Source: Eutypa lata (lineage: Eukaryota; Ascomycota; Sordariomycetes; Xylariales; Diatrypaceae). From it: a DNA stretch of 64,000 nt. The stretch is taken from contig JAKULF010000003.1 in assembly GCA_022661535.1 (NCBI GenBank), forward strand, positions 5,952,001 to 6,016,000. Reading direction: 5' to 3'. Under the pieces are notes generated by a model, which ran no database searches, had not been told where the DNA came from, and saw nothing but the letters and a program-made list of their open reading frames with translations. Positions 42,335-53,788 of this stretch are shown in pieces. Every line of letters begins with the position of its first letter. The first letter of the stretch is position 1. A program made the position numbers and the translations under genes.

Positions 42335-45300
42335 GTGAGGAAAAAAAACAAAATACTTTTGGGATACGTTCGTGTAGCTCGAAGAGATTCGCTTGCATGA
42401 AAGAGTATGTCTCGAATCTTGTTCAACGGCAACACCTACTGATTAAAAGTCATGATTAATCATCCAGTGGCGTACTGTTGTGACCGATAAGGAGCCTCCT
42501 CCAAGCCAACCGATTAGATCCAAGCGCCGATGAACCTCATACCTTTCTTTAATCCGCCCCGGTCGATCACGCCCCCGGGTGACGGCGCACATGCACCTAC
42601 ATGCTATTTGGGGCCGTGCTAGCTGCATATGTATACCTAACCCCCTATCTGCCCTGGAAGGACAAACAACGAAGCACTTGAAACCGTTTCACTTCTCCTA
42701 TCCAACGCTCAGTCAGTGTCCAGACCGTGAATGTCTAGTACCAGTCAATTAAGTAAGCATTGCAAAGTCGTTCTCAACCTGTCAACAGCAATGATGAGCT
42801 TAACAAGTGGATTAGCACTGGTCACGATATCGATCGTTTCCCGATGGATGCAGGCTGACTTCGGATATTTTCGTTGCGTCTACATGCCTACAGTATAATA
42901 GAACGCCAAGAAGCCCCGACGCGGCAAACAATGAGTAATGATCTCCTTGTTTACTGTTAATTCTCCGTACCATATATGTTTGATGTTGTAGGTAGCAAAG
43001 ACTCGGAATTCGGCATAGCATTATTCGAGTCGACTAAACCCTAGTTCAGTTTCTCTGGAAGGATCTATGACATCCCATGTGCTATGAGATAATATCACAG
43101 AGTTCATAAATGAGTTGCCATCAAACATCATGATACATATCTGAATTCTGTACAAGGGGCGGTCAATAGCGCCTGCCAAGGACTGTCGGGTGGCTCTTTC
43201 GATAATACTACCTTAATCTGGTCCCAGAGACTGCAGCCTACGATGCGGAAGTAAATATGACCGTCGTACTTATGACTTTAGTGACATATGTAGACGTCTG
43301 TTATAAGTCTCTTATCCGTTTGGAACCTATCATCACCATACAGATCAGGGGTTTCTCTAACAGTCCAGATAGCTGGGTTAGAGAAGTATTCATCCCCCTA
43401 TGTATGTAGTCTATAGATAGCTGGGAAGTATAGTGCTAGCACTAGGTGGTAATACTAGGGTCGGTAGTTAAACCCCACCCCTCAACCGGCTCCGATGCTG
43501 GGAAGACCGTGGCTGGCTAACAATCGCACGCCGAGAACTACCTGAAACCCTGTCGCGAGGCGGCTCCTTTGAAAATAGGACAGGGGTATTTTTTTTCACT
43601 TACCACACAAAGTTACCAATGACGAAACATAAATCTCAAAGTCATAGCGCTACTTGACGCTATACCGTAATAAGACAACGAAACTCATTGTGACGAGAAA
43701 GGAATGGCTTCTGGTTCATCCCATGACTTAACTTAGAGAGTTCGGAGGCCAGAGTGGCCAGATCCCAACGTGGTTTGCACAGACGAAAATTCCGTATCGT
43801 GGGGTTGCGCCGGCGAAAGGCTAGGCATGTATTGATCATCACCAGAGACCAGGATTTTTTGCTTTCAACTCCGACTAGAAAAGTGTTAACGTTTTTTTCC
43901 TGGCTTCGTCTTCACCATGCGGACAGTCGGACCAGGCGCCTTTCCGATCGGCTTGGAGGTGACCCGGTATCTAAGGCATAATTGGTAGCAATCCACACGT
44001 ACCGTTTATTGTCTTGAATGCTGCTGCATTCTACCTAACTACCTATCTAGGTGTGCAAGCAAATAGTTCGTTTCGAACTCCTCGTATTCCTTTGCAGATA
44101 ACTTGCCGGAAAGACGGGCCTGATGATCGAAGTATTTACAAAGGTGTAATATTGCTGTTATTTAATGTTGTGCGATTTTTGTGTCCTCACTGCTGTCTCT
44201 CCCCCCCAGACGTTGTTACGTAGTGTTTAGCGTTAAGTGGGCGCTATGACTCCCGCACTCCCGATTGTGAGGCTGGGGATCCCTTGTCGATCAAGATTAT
44301 TTTCTCTCCGAACGTAATCGGTAGATCCCTGGCCTTGAGATGACTTCATTCGACTGTTGACGGGTAGACGTCAGCTCAAGCCACCAAACAGTTTGGTCCA
44401 AACTGTTTTCTACCATTTCATTTACGATATCGGAATTAATACTACGGTGCGTTTCTTGAGGCATCGGTCTCTGGGATGCGGAAGCTGGAACATCGGATTG
44501 AAATCTCCTCGGAATCTGCTCTGGCTAGCTGGCTGGCTGGTTTTCTGTCCGTCTGTGCCGTCTGTATAATGCACCGCAACAAATCAAGCTGCTGAGCACA
44601 AGTCGGTGTGTAGTTTCTGATAGGTGCCACATTCCCAATTACGACGACCGGGGTCTCGGGAAGCCGCCTGAATCTTGCATAGTGCCACGATCATCCTCGG
44701 GCATCTGTGTCGGACAGACCTGGTATACCACCAATGGAAGCTCTCTACCGTCTCACAACACATAGGCTGGCGGCAGGTCTTAGAGTCTACCCGCACTATC
44801 CCGCATTGTGCGTAGCATAGACGCATGCATAACACATAGATTTAGCGGGAAGTGATGCTAGGCGGTATTGCAAAAAAAGTAAGCCGGTACGAGTGGCTGC
44901 CACGAGGTTGATTCTCTCGCGGATAGATGCGTCTATTCTTAAGACATCGGAAACACAGACCTGTTTATCTTGAAGAGTGTTAACAATAGCTAGAGGTATG
45001 TATCCAAGATTTAACAACCTACCTACCTAGTTAATATAATTAGCTGATGATTAGCTAACTTGGAGGTAAGGAAAAGTGGCAGATGACCTCCAGCTGCCTA
45101 CAGCTGTAGCGTACTGTACTAACTATGTGCTATTTGTATGAATGCTATCGCTCTAAAGAACTACAGGTAAAGAATGGCACGAATGTCACAAACACGCAGG
45201 TATTGGCAATTTATAGTATATGCCTCTTTAATGACCTCTAGATACGTGTTTTCAAGATGACACGCAATAGCGAAAAGCCGTCTTGACCCAAATCGAAAGA

Positions 45301-45499
45301 ACCAGGATGCAATCCACACCAAACACATCCGACTCTATGATGCTAGAGCAACTAAATTACTTACTACATGAAGTACTTACATACGGTCTCGTTTGAAATT
45401 AGCCAGCAGATCAAAAGGAGCTATTATTCCATTCACTGCTAATCTACTTATATAAGACGTCTACCTGGAACATAACCTCTCATATCATTCTAGTTCTCC
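42335..45499. other. Long gene-free region
   Basis: About 3.2 kb without a supported gene on either strand. It has a 14-bp perfect palindrome TAGTGCTAGCACTA at 43431-43444 and CTACCTA-type repeats near 44033-44050 and 45020-45031. The right end is the promoter of ASA1. Confidence 0.5.
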
Positions 45500-47007
45500 A
45501 TGACATCTCAAAGGCCAGCCGCGCAGCCGAAATCGGTCCTCCGGGGCCACAAGGCTCAGGTACATTCAGCAACATTTGTCAGAAACAATCAGCGGCTAGC
45601 ATCTGGAGATGCAGAAGGATTCGTGGTGCTCTGGGATCTGACGATCATGCGTCCCCGTGCCGTCTGGCGAGCTCACCAGGGCGCCATTCTCGGCATTGAG
45701 GGCTGGGGGGACGACAAAATCATTACGTAGGTTCTCCTACCTACTAGTACGGAATCCCAGATGAACTAAGATTTTTCTTCTTGTCTAGGCATGGTCGGGA
45801 CAATCGTTTAATCGTTTGGAAGCTGGGCGCCGAAGACGAGGCTGGACTTAGCATTACTCTCCCTCTAGATCAATATGCGTCCGATAGGAAGCAACCGTGG
45901 ATCCTTCATATACTCGAAGTAAACACTATGAACTTCTGCTCCTTCGCTTCGTGTCCGGCTAGTCCAGATGGTGCCGCATCCGATGATCTGTTTGTTGCCA
46001 TTCCAAACACATTATCTACTGAATATGTGAGCTAAAAATGCCTGTATCTGCCATGTACGAAGTGACTAACGATCTTGATCAAGGTTGATATTTATCATCT
46101 GCCATCCCAGACGAGACGTCACACCGTTCAGATAGAAAGCAAGGGGGGGCAGATCGGCATGGTAATGACACTATCTCTCCTTTGGCTCGAAGGGTTTCTG
46201 ACGCTCGTGGCCGCGTACGAGAACGGACTTGCCATGGTAGCACGACTTGGACATAATCAGTCGTGGGAAGTGACTTATAGATCACAGTCTCACAGTCAAC
46301 CCATCTTATCTCTTGATGTGCCTCCTGATAAGGCCTATTTCCTAACCTCGGGGGCGGATGCCATCATAGTAAAGCATCCAATCCCGAATGCAGGCTCGCC
46401 CCCTGATTCCAAAACATACAAACCAGAATCCAAGTCACAGGAAAAGCCAACAGCTACCACCACCTCGCCACCAGCCGCCAGCGCACAAGCATCATCGTCA
46501 TCACTCCTCTCCTCAGCACTATCCAGCGGGCCGCCCAATCCACCACAGCCCTCACACCAGAAGGCAGCAGGGGCAACAAGCCTGTCGCTCGAAACAACAC
46601 CCCTAAAGACGGTCAACACGAAGCACTCCGGGCAGCAGGCCTTGCGCATCCGCTCCGACGGCAAGATCTTCGCGACGGCCGGCTGGGACTCCAAGGTCCG
46701 CGTGTACTCTACCAAGACGCTTTCCGAGCTCGCGGTGTTGAAGTGGCATGACGTGGGTTGTTATGCGATCGCTTTCGCTGCGGTGGGTAGTGGCAGTGGT
46801 GGTGGTGATGGAGGTAGCTTTTCGGCGACAACCGGGGGGTCCGAGGGCGATAAAGAAGAACCGAGTGCTCTTCAGGGGGGCGCTGCTGTATCTAGAGTGG
46901 GGGACGAGCTCAGTATGAAAGACCGGCGCATCAGGCAGGCTAAAGAAGCCCATTGGCTTGCGGCGGGCAGTAAGGATGGCAAGATTAGCTTATGGGATAT
47001 TTATTAA
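45500..47007 (+). CDS. ASA1: ASTRA-associated protein 1 (ASA1), WD40 protein
   Basis: Predicted 462 residues in three exons (45500-45726, 45789-46026, 46084-47007). WD40 blades: [20 protein letters not shown] followed by [30 protein letters not shown] then [53 protein letters not shown] then RVYSTKT; and the final [19 protein letters not shown]. The short first blade and the end at SLWDIY match fungal Asa1. Asa1 belongs to the ASTRA/TTT chaperone group that supports biogenesis of PIKK kinases such as Tra1 and Tor. A long Ser/Pro/Ala-rich insert (residues about 245-300) and a Gly-rich insert lie in loops. Confidence 0.92.
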
Positions 47008-47930
47008 AAGAGCGGACTACCTTCGTTTTACTCTTTCTACGTACTTATCAGCCGTATGGCGGTGTTCACTCATGCAATGCTTTTGCGAGTAGAGCAGTAA
47101 TTTACCCTAAGGTTACTACACACCTGGCCACTCAATATTTTGTAGACTGAGAATATCTATTGAAGTGAAGGGGCGAAGGCCTATGTGTTTATTACACCCC
47201 TTCGCCCGAACTTTACTAGATAGATATGTTGCTTTTCCTGCGGAATGTAGAAAACTGTCGAGAAGTTCTCGATAGTCTTAGTTTATGTATTATAGCTATA
47301 TAATCGACATAATGTCGCTTTAGAGTAACACGGGGACATGGCGTTCTTGAAAAGGTTTGTTTCTTTTCAATTTGAGGAAGGCTCTCGCTTTTCTCAATTC
47401 ACGAGCAGCGCTCCAAGGACGCCGAGGATCGCATACACAACTCTGCTATGAGGTTGGATGGACTGTCATCCCCTGGCCTCCCCCTAGTATCGCACTATTG
47501 TCACAGGTGTCCGCATAGCATTTCTTCCAACCTGCTATCACGCATGTCATCCCCAGGTTTCAGTTGGAGTGACTCTCAGCTAGTAATGCCGTCTACCCAG
47601 GAAGCATTGCATCAGCGTCTTGGACCCAGACTAACACGATTGGCGATCGAAGTAGACTCACTGGAAATGCTACGGTGACGTTTGATAGATGACACCCATA
47701 GATTCGTGTCAGCGCGATCTGATTCTGTGTGATATACACTAGAAACTCTCAGAGCGCGTGATCGGATCAGCGTGTGGTGAACAAAACATAGTCGCCACGC
47801 GGAGTGAAAGAAGCTAGCTCCCGAGTCGCAGAACAATGCTATCGTATAGTTTCACACGGGTATAGCTCCCGAGCGAATACTTCAAAAGCCAAACATAGTC
47901 GTCTCCTGTACACATGTAACGTATTCCTAT
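47008..47930. other. Intergenic with a strong hairpin
   Basis: 3' region of ASA1 and of the convergent POP4. A 9-bp hairpin lies at 47171-47207 (listed separately). No gene seen. Confidence 0.5.
47171..47207. repeat. 9-bp inverted repeat (stem-loop) 3' of ASA1
   Basis: GGGCGAAGG (47171-47179) and CCTTCGCCC (47199-47207) are perfectly complementary, with GTGT/ACAC able to pair inside the loop. It lies about 165 bp after the ASA1 stop; possibly a 3' UTR element. Confidence 0.7.
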
Positions 47931-48710
47931 TCAAAGATTCTTCAAGAAATGAGCCTTGAACTTCTTGTTAGTGCGGTCCGCAGACCGGTACTGGAACTGG
48001 TCGCCGTGGATTTCGAAGGTGAAAGTTTTCCGCTTCTGGCAATCACCATCACCACCACCTTCCACCTCCTTCTCCTTCTCTTGTCCTTTCCCACCTTTCT
48101 TCTCAGCATCAGCGACGGGGACATCAACGCGGAACACAGTCCCCTCCTTCGGCACGACCTTAACCTGATCCCCCTCCGTGACGATCTCGAACACGAACCT
48201 CGAATCCTTAACCACGATCCCCCTCAGCCCCACCCGACTCGGACACCGACTCCTCACGACCTCCACCAGCGCGCCGTGGAAGTCCGCCGCGCAGAGCTTG
48301 GCCGCGGCGCCCTGCCCACCGGCATACAGCTCCTCGCCACCGGCCAGTATCTCCCTCACGTAGCCCAACCAGAGGCGATGCAGCGGTTCGAAGACGGCGT
48401 ATCTGCAACCTCCCTCTTCTTCGCCTTTCTTCTTCTTCGGTATGTCGTGTAAGCCGAGCGCCCTCCGCTGGCGCGCCGACAGGGGTTTCGGTTTCAGGGT
48501 CTTCTTCCTCTGCTGCTGCTTCTCCCGGCGCGCCCGGCGTCGCACGTCGCGCGCGTCCGGCGGTGGTGGCGAGCTCGGCTTCACGAATAGGGGCCGGTGC
48601 TGAATCTTGTCGGCGTAGATCCGGGCTGCGGTGTCGGGGCTGTGGGCGCGGGACAGGAGGTCCTGCGTTACCGTTGGTTTGTTGGTGTTATTCTTGTTGT
48701 TGGACGCCAT
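47931..48710 (-). CDS. POP4: RNase P/MRP protein subunit POP4 (Rpp29)
   Basis: Single-exon, 259-residue protein. The basic N-terminal region (ARDVRRRARREKQQQRKKTL) includes LSARQRRALGLHDIPK, a fungal Pop4 mark. The conserved Rpp29 beta-barrel follows: YAVFEPLHRLWLGYVREIL, AADFHGALVEVVRSRCPSRV, GLRGIVVKDSRFVFEIVTEG and KVVPKEGTVFRVDVP, ending with FTFEIHGDQFQYRSADRTNK. Pop4 binds the RNA of RNase P and RNase MRP in the nucleus for tRNA and rRNA processing. A Gly/Lys/Glu-rich insert (KKGGKGQEKEKEVEGGGDGD) interrupts the barrel. It shares a 0.9-kb divergent region with the acyltransferase gene. Confidence 0.95.
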   Translation of the reverse strand: MASNNKNNTNKPTVTQDLLSRAHSPDTAARIYADKIQHRPLFVKPSSPPPPDARDVRRRARREKQQQRKKTLKPKPLSARQRRALGLHDIPKKKKGEEEGGCRYAVFEPLHRLWLGYVREILAGGEELYAGGQGAAAKLCAADFHGALVEVVRSRCPSRVGLRGIVVKDSRFVFEIVTEGDQVKVVPKEGTVFRVDVPVADAEKKGGKGQEKEKEVEGGGDGDCQKRKTFTFEIHGDQFQYRSADRTNKKFKAHFLKNL

Positions 48711-49645
48711 GATCGAGGATGGTTGGAGCCCGCAGTGTGGTGGAGCATTTCAGGGCGTTTGAGACATGCGGACTTGGTAATGGGGAGGGGGAAGGAGGCA
48801 GGCTTAGGCTCACGGGTAGAAGCTGTGCGTAAAGAAATCAAATCATGATGCGCTGTCTTCCTTTAGCTGAAGCTCTTGAAGTTCAAAGTTGCCAATCAGT
48901 TATCGATAACTAGCACTAGTACTAGCACTAGACGCTGTCCGGTAACGTTCGGTAGTGCTAATGGTGGGGTTATGGGGATGGGGTCACTGCTTAACAAGTT
49001 GTTACAAAACCAGAATCAACATGTTTCCCATTGCCTAAGACGCAAAGAACCTAAGAAATTATGGGAAATAAATGAAGATAATAGTTTTATTTCATACGTT
49101 GAATGGTATTAAAAAAATGATTATTTTTTAATAATCGCTAGTCATTATCGAATAAGTAGGTATTATTCGAATCTTTAGCACAAGCAGAAGTTTTTAACAA
49201 GCAACGACCTCAACCTCGGCACTAATCAGAGACACCCCCGGATATGACGTTCCACCTTTACCCATAGAGACCATCTCCAAATAATAACAATAAGTACTAA
49301 TAATAAAGAGCTCCACTTCCATGTTTAACCTCATGCTGTTCAGCTCACTGGCGTTGGGAATTGTTGGGACTTAAGACGGTCTTGGCTTGATATAATACCT
49401 ACTACTCACTGTTTTGTCTATCTGTGTTCCTTGATTCGATCGAATATGCGCCAGCCCTATAGTTGGAGGGAGAAATCGTAATGGTATATTACATGATATA
49501 TTCCCAGCATCAGCGCGTACGTCGATAGCAGCTTCCGAACAAGAAGCGTATACAAAGGAACTATAAGTCAGGTGGACCAAAAGTCTCATCTTCGTGATCG
49601 ATCGGTATCACACCATTAATAAGCTCAAAACTCTCGAACGCTAAG
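48711..49645. promoter_or_regulatory. Divergent region, POP4 / acyltransferase
   Basis: 935 bp between starts. It holds a 12-bp tandem repeat CTAGCACTAGTA/CTAGCACTAG at 48910-48931 and an AT-rich patch near 49080-49150. No specific site recognised. Confidence 0.4.
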
Positions 49646-52526
49646 ATGCCCCGAGACGCGAAAGACGACGACACCGACGTCTTGACGCGCGACTCTGCAC
49701 CTGACCTGCAGATATTGGGTGACCAAATCACCCTTCAACCTAGGAGTTATCTCGAAACCCGCAGTCAGGGCCAAGATCATGAAGAGGCCCTCATGAAACA
49801 CATGGCGAGCTTTCGCTCTGAACCGCTTCAGTGAGTCCCCGTAATTCATGGATTCCTTTTCATCAGATATAAAGACCAGACATACTAGTCTTGCTATCGT
49901 TTCAATGATTAATGTGAGCCTTATGGCGTAGGTTTCTTCGCGAAGTCTCTCTTTATGTGTCAGGAACTGGGTGGCGAGCGTACGATAATGTCGTCGGACA
50001 GCCTATATACTATACTGGGTATTCAGAGCATATCAAAAATTCCGTCATGTCCGCTCCCCTTCTGCAAGACCGTATATCGCAATTGGCCGACATGCGGTTA
50101 GAGGTTGAAGAGAAGCAGGGTTGGTTGCGAAAAGACGACCACGCCAAGCGCACTCAAAGACGCTCCGCCTTAATATCAGGACTGCGAGAGGTAGCGGAAA
50201 AGTGGACTAATGATATGATTTGCAAATTGGAGAGCAAGCCTTTTATAAGGAGTGCCTATTATCTTGTTACTCAGCTGCTTACTAGGGCATACCATCAAGG
50301 TACACTCCCCTGAAGTCTTCTTGGCGAAACTGACATCTGGTTAGATTACTAGGCAAAGCTAACTCTATATAACAGGCATTCATGTTTCTAGCGAAGAGGT
50401 TCTGCGGTTAAGAAAAGTGGCCGAAGAGGCCCAGAGGAAGAAACAAAGCATAATATTTCTTCCCTCTCACCGTTCCCACGTCGACTATGTTTCCATGCAG
50501 TTGATCTGCTATCGTCTGGGTTTGGGTTTGCCTGTTGTAGTTGCTGGGGATAATTTAAACTTCCCACTCGTTGGGCCTTTCTTACAGAATGCTGGTAAGC
50601 ACTCTCTACCCTAGTGCGTCTTCTGAGCCAGTGTTGATTTCGTTTAAGGTGCCATGTGGATTCGTCGTTCTTTTGGAAACGATATGTTATATACTACCCT
50701 CGTACAGGTGTACATAGATACACTGCTTCAAGGCGGCTACAACTTTGAATGTTTTATTGAGGGCGGCAGGTCAAGAACAGGAAAGCTCCTCCCCCCAAAG
50801 TTTGGAATACTGAGCTTTATTCTTGACAGCCTCCTCTCGGGTCGAGTTGAGGACGCCGTGATCTGCCCAGTTTCAACGCAATATGACAAGGTCGTCGAGA
50901 CCGAAGGCTACGTCACCGAGCTCCTTGGTGTTCCGAAAAAGAAGGAGAATTTAGCCGATTTCCTAAACAGCACTTCAATATTATCCCTAAAGCTAGGCAG
51001 AGTGGATGTTCGCTTCCACGAGCCTTGGAGTCTGAGGGGATATATCGATGCACAATTAACCAAAATCACCAAGTCTCCCAAGACAATAGATTGGAACGCT
51101 AAAACCCCAGAAAATACGGCCCTCAAGCAAAAGTTGCTGCGGACCATGGGGTATCAAGTCCTCTCAGACATCAATGATGTGTCAGTAGTCATGCCTACGG
51201 CATTGATCGGGACCGTTTTGCTTACGCTGAGAGGTCGTGGGGTGGGCAAATCGGAACTCATGCGCCGTGTCGAATGGCTTACGGCAAGAGTGCGGGCAAA
51301 AGGTGGACGTGTTGCCCATTTCGGGAATGCTCCTTTATCTGACGTTGTGGAGCGCGGGCTCGAAGTCTTAGGGAAGGACCTCGTCGGTGTTGTTCAAGGT
51401 CTAGCTGAGCCGACATACTACGCAGTTGACCGATTCCAGCTGTCATTCTACCGAAATATGACGATACACCTATTCATCTCCGAGGCCTTGGTCAGTGCTG
51501 CCATGTACACAAGGGTAAAAATGGGTGGCGGTCCTGCACATCAGGATATATCCTATGAGGCCGTCAGCGACCAGGTTCTGTTCCTATCTTCACTATTCCG
51601 AGGAGAGTTCATTTTCTCTAGTGAAGGATTAGCGCACAACTTGGAGAAGACACTTGTAGGCTTGGAGAACGACCGAGTCATCAATCTCACGCGGGATGAG
51701 CAGGGCAAGATCATAAATATCGGATTGTCGGACGAAGAACGCCTCGTTGGAAGAGAGAATTATGATTTCTACTGCTTCCTGATTTGGCCGTTCATCGAGG
51801 CGAGCTGGCTAGCTGCGGTCTCGCTGCTGGGCTTAACGCCGCCAATTGACCAGAAAGATGAGATCTGGATCGAAGTCTCCAAAGCACAGGGTACGGCACA
51901 AGGGGTAAGTCATTGGAAAACCTTATCTTCCATGATGTCATCGGGGCTAATAACAGATGATAGCTCGGCAAGACGCTCTACCATCAAGGTGATCTAAGTT
52001 ACTTTGAGGCCGTGAACAAGGAGGTAAGCATTCAGAGACATCCGCACTCTCCCCAACACACCTACTACTCTCAAGATATCTCTCAAAGAAAGGCGATCAC
52101 TGACTCCACGGTACGGAATAGACACTCAAGAACTCCTTCCAACGCTTCGAGGAAGAAGGCATCCTCTACACGATCAAGTCGAAGGACGCCAAGGTGCCGC
52201 CCCGCCTGCGCCTCGCATCCGAGTGGGCGGCGCCCCGAGACCCCGAAACCGGCGCGCTGCTGGCCTCCGGGCGGCTGTGGGACTTCACCGAGAAGATCGC
52301 GGCGAGCCGCCGCGAGGGCAAGAACAGGCGCGACGGCGCGACGGTCAGCACGCGCGTCCTCCTGCTCACGGACACCCTCGGCGCCCAGCTATTCGAGCAG
52401 GCCGCCGCTAGCGACAGCAGCAAGCAATCGCCCGCGAAGCTGTCGCCTGAGGAAGCTACGCTGCTGAAGAGGCAGCTGAAGGCGGATAGGAAACGGCGGA
52501 AGTTGGAAGGGAGGGCGCACTTGTAG
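49646..52526 (+). CDS. Glycerol-3-phosphate / dihydroxyacetone-phosphate acyltransferase (PlsB/GNPAT-like)
   Basis: Predicted 830 residues in six exons: 49646-49830, 49932-50299, 50376-50594, 50649-51904, 51964-52023 and 52122-52526; all phases close. Acyltransferase motif I is FLPSHRSHVDYVSM (HX4D), motif II GPFLQNAGAMWIRRSFGND, motif III FECFIEGGRSRTGKLLPPKF and motif IV VICPVSTQYDKVVETEGYVT. This is the PlsB/GNPAT layout with long N- and C-terminal regions, not the short PlsC type. The enzyme transfers an acyl chain to the sn-1 position of glycerol-3-phosphate or DHAP, starting glycerolipid or ether-lipid synthesis. SWLAAVSLLGLTP may touch the membrane. The tail is Arg/Lys-rich. Which acceptor is used cannot be decided from sequence. 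Confidence 0.92.
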
Positions 52527-53744
52527 AGTAGAGAATAGAGATGGGATGAGATGGCATGCTGAGTTAGTGGGAGGGTGTGAGGTCGGTGATGTGCATGCGT
52601 ATTGTAGGATTAATATGCGCTCGCTCCCTTGGTGCGTCGCGAAACTTGCTTGTTTATGGGTATGTATATATGTATACGCAGTTTGCATAGCCCGCCTTTG
52701 TTATATACATATTATTGGGTTCAACGTTCAAGCACAACATAGGAGGTCCATCTCGGGTCCTCTAAGCATCAAAATTGCAGCTAGACCGCTTGTCAAATGG
52801 ATTCTTGGCCAGCAGCACTTGAGTCCTATATTCCCTTTGGGTCAACGTCAGTGAACCTATGCCACAGCAGGCTCTACCCGTGAGAATTGAGCAAAACGTT
52901 ATCTATATTTGTGCGTCCGATAGTTATCGTATTATATAATTTGTATATATTACGCCATCTACATAGTTAGGATTCCATTATTTAAATCCTCCCCGTTGCC
53001 ATATCTTGGCGATGGGTTCACACGCCGAACACGGATATCGTAAATCTGAAAATCACCAATTGGATTATGTAAGTCCCTGGTATAATTTTTCCACCTGACA
53101 TCATTGAAAATTGATATTAGAAAATAATCGAAAGCATAGGGTTTATGAGTTTCCTAGGTTCTAGACTCTGCTCTAGTGAGGTCGTGACGTGACCTTGTCC
53201 ACTTGCTTCCGCCCTGCGATAACATATGACAGGTCAACAACCATTGACCGTCGGTGTGGTTGGATTGTCCTATGTAGAAACAGGGCCGACAGGTAGGTAT
53301 GCAGGTATGTAATAGGTGTGGAACACGATGCTTGTTTATAAGAAAAAATGTAAGCGCTAAATAGCCCTCCACTTCCCCCACGGGTTCTTAGTGTCAACTT
53401 GAGTTATCTCCAGAGAACTTTCGGCAATGTCATTGGTTATTTGGTTGATAGAGAAGCAAGAGAGGAATAACCAACATTACGATAACATTATTCGACCATA
53501 CATAAGAATGGGGTGGATGGACGAGGGTTAGAGGAGAAGGGAAGGGGGCCTGCAACAGAATAGCGCGCTGTGGGGAAGGATTGCGGACCCATGACACCGT
53601 TCTTCGGCCACTGCCAAGCTCAAAGGGCGTGTCTTTCCTGTCCCTTCCTCGCTCCGGCATCTAAAACCCCAATTAGCTTTCGCTCTACGAAGAAACCGTT
53701 CCCACAGGTAGCTAAAAACGAGTGTCCAACGATAACAGAGTGAA

Positions 53745-53787
<43 letters not shown>
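52527..53787. other. Intergenic, transporter 5' region
   Basis: 1.26 kb with no supported gene. It ends in a (CA)n tract directly before the transporter start (listed separately). Confidence 0.5.
53746..53786. repeat. (CA)n microsatellite directly upstream of the transporter ATG
   Basis: About twenty AC/CA units end one base before the ATG at 53788. Confidence 0.97.

Positions 53788-53788
<1 letters not shown>

Noticed and set aside
53722..53787. Longer N-terminus of the sugar transporter through the (CA)n tract (Thr-His repeat)
   Set aside because: The upstream codon is GTG, not ATG, and the ATG at 53788 gives a normal sugar-porter N-terminus.
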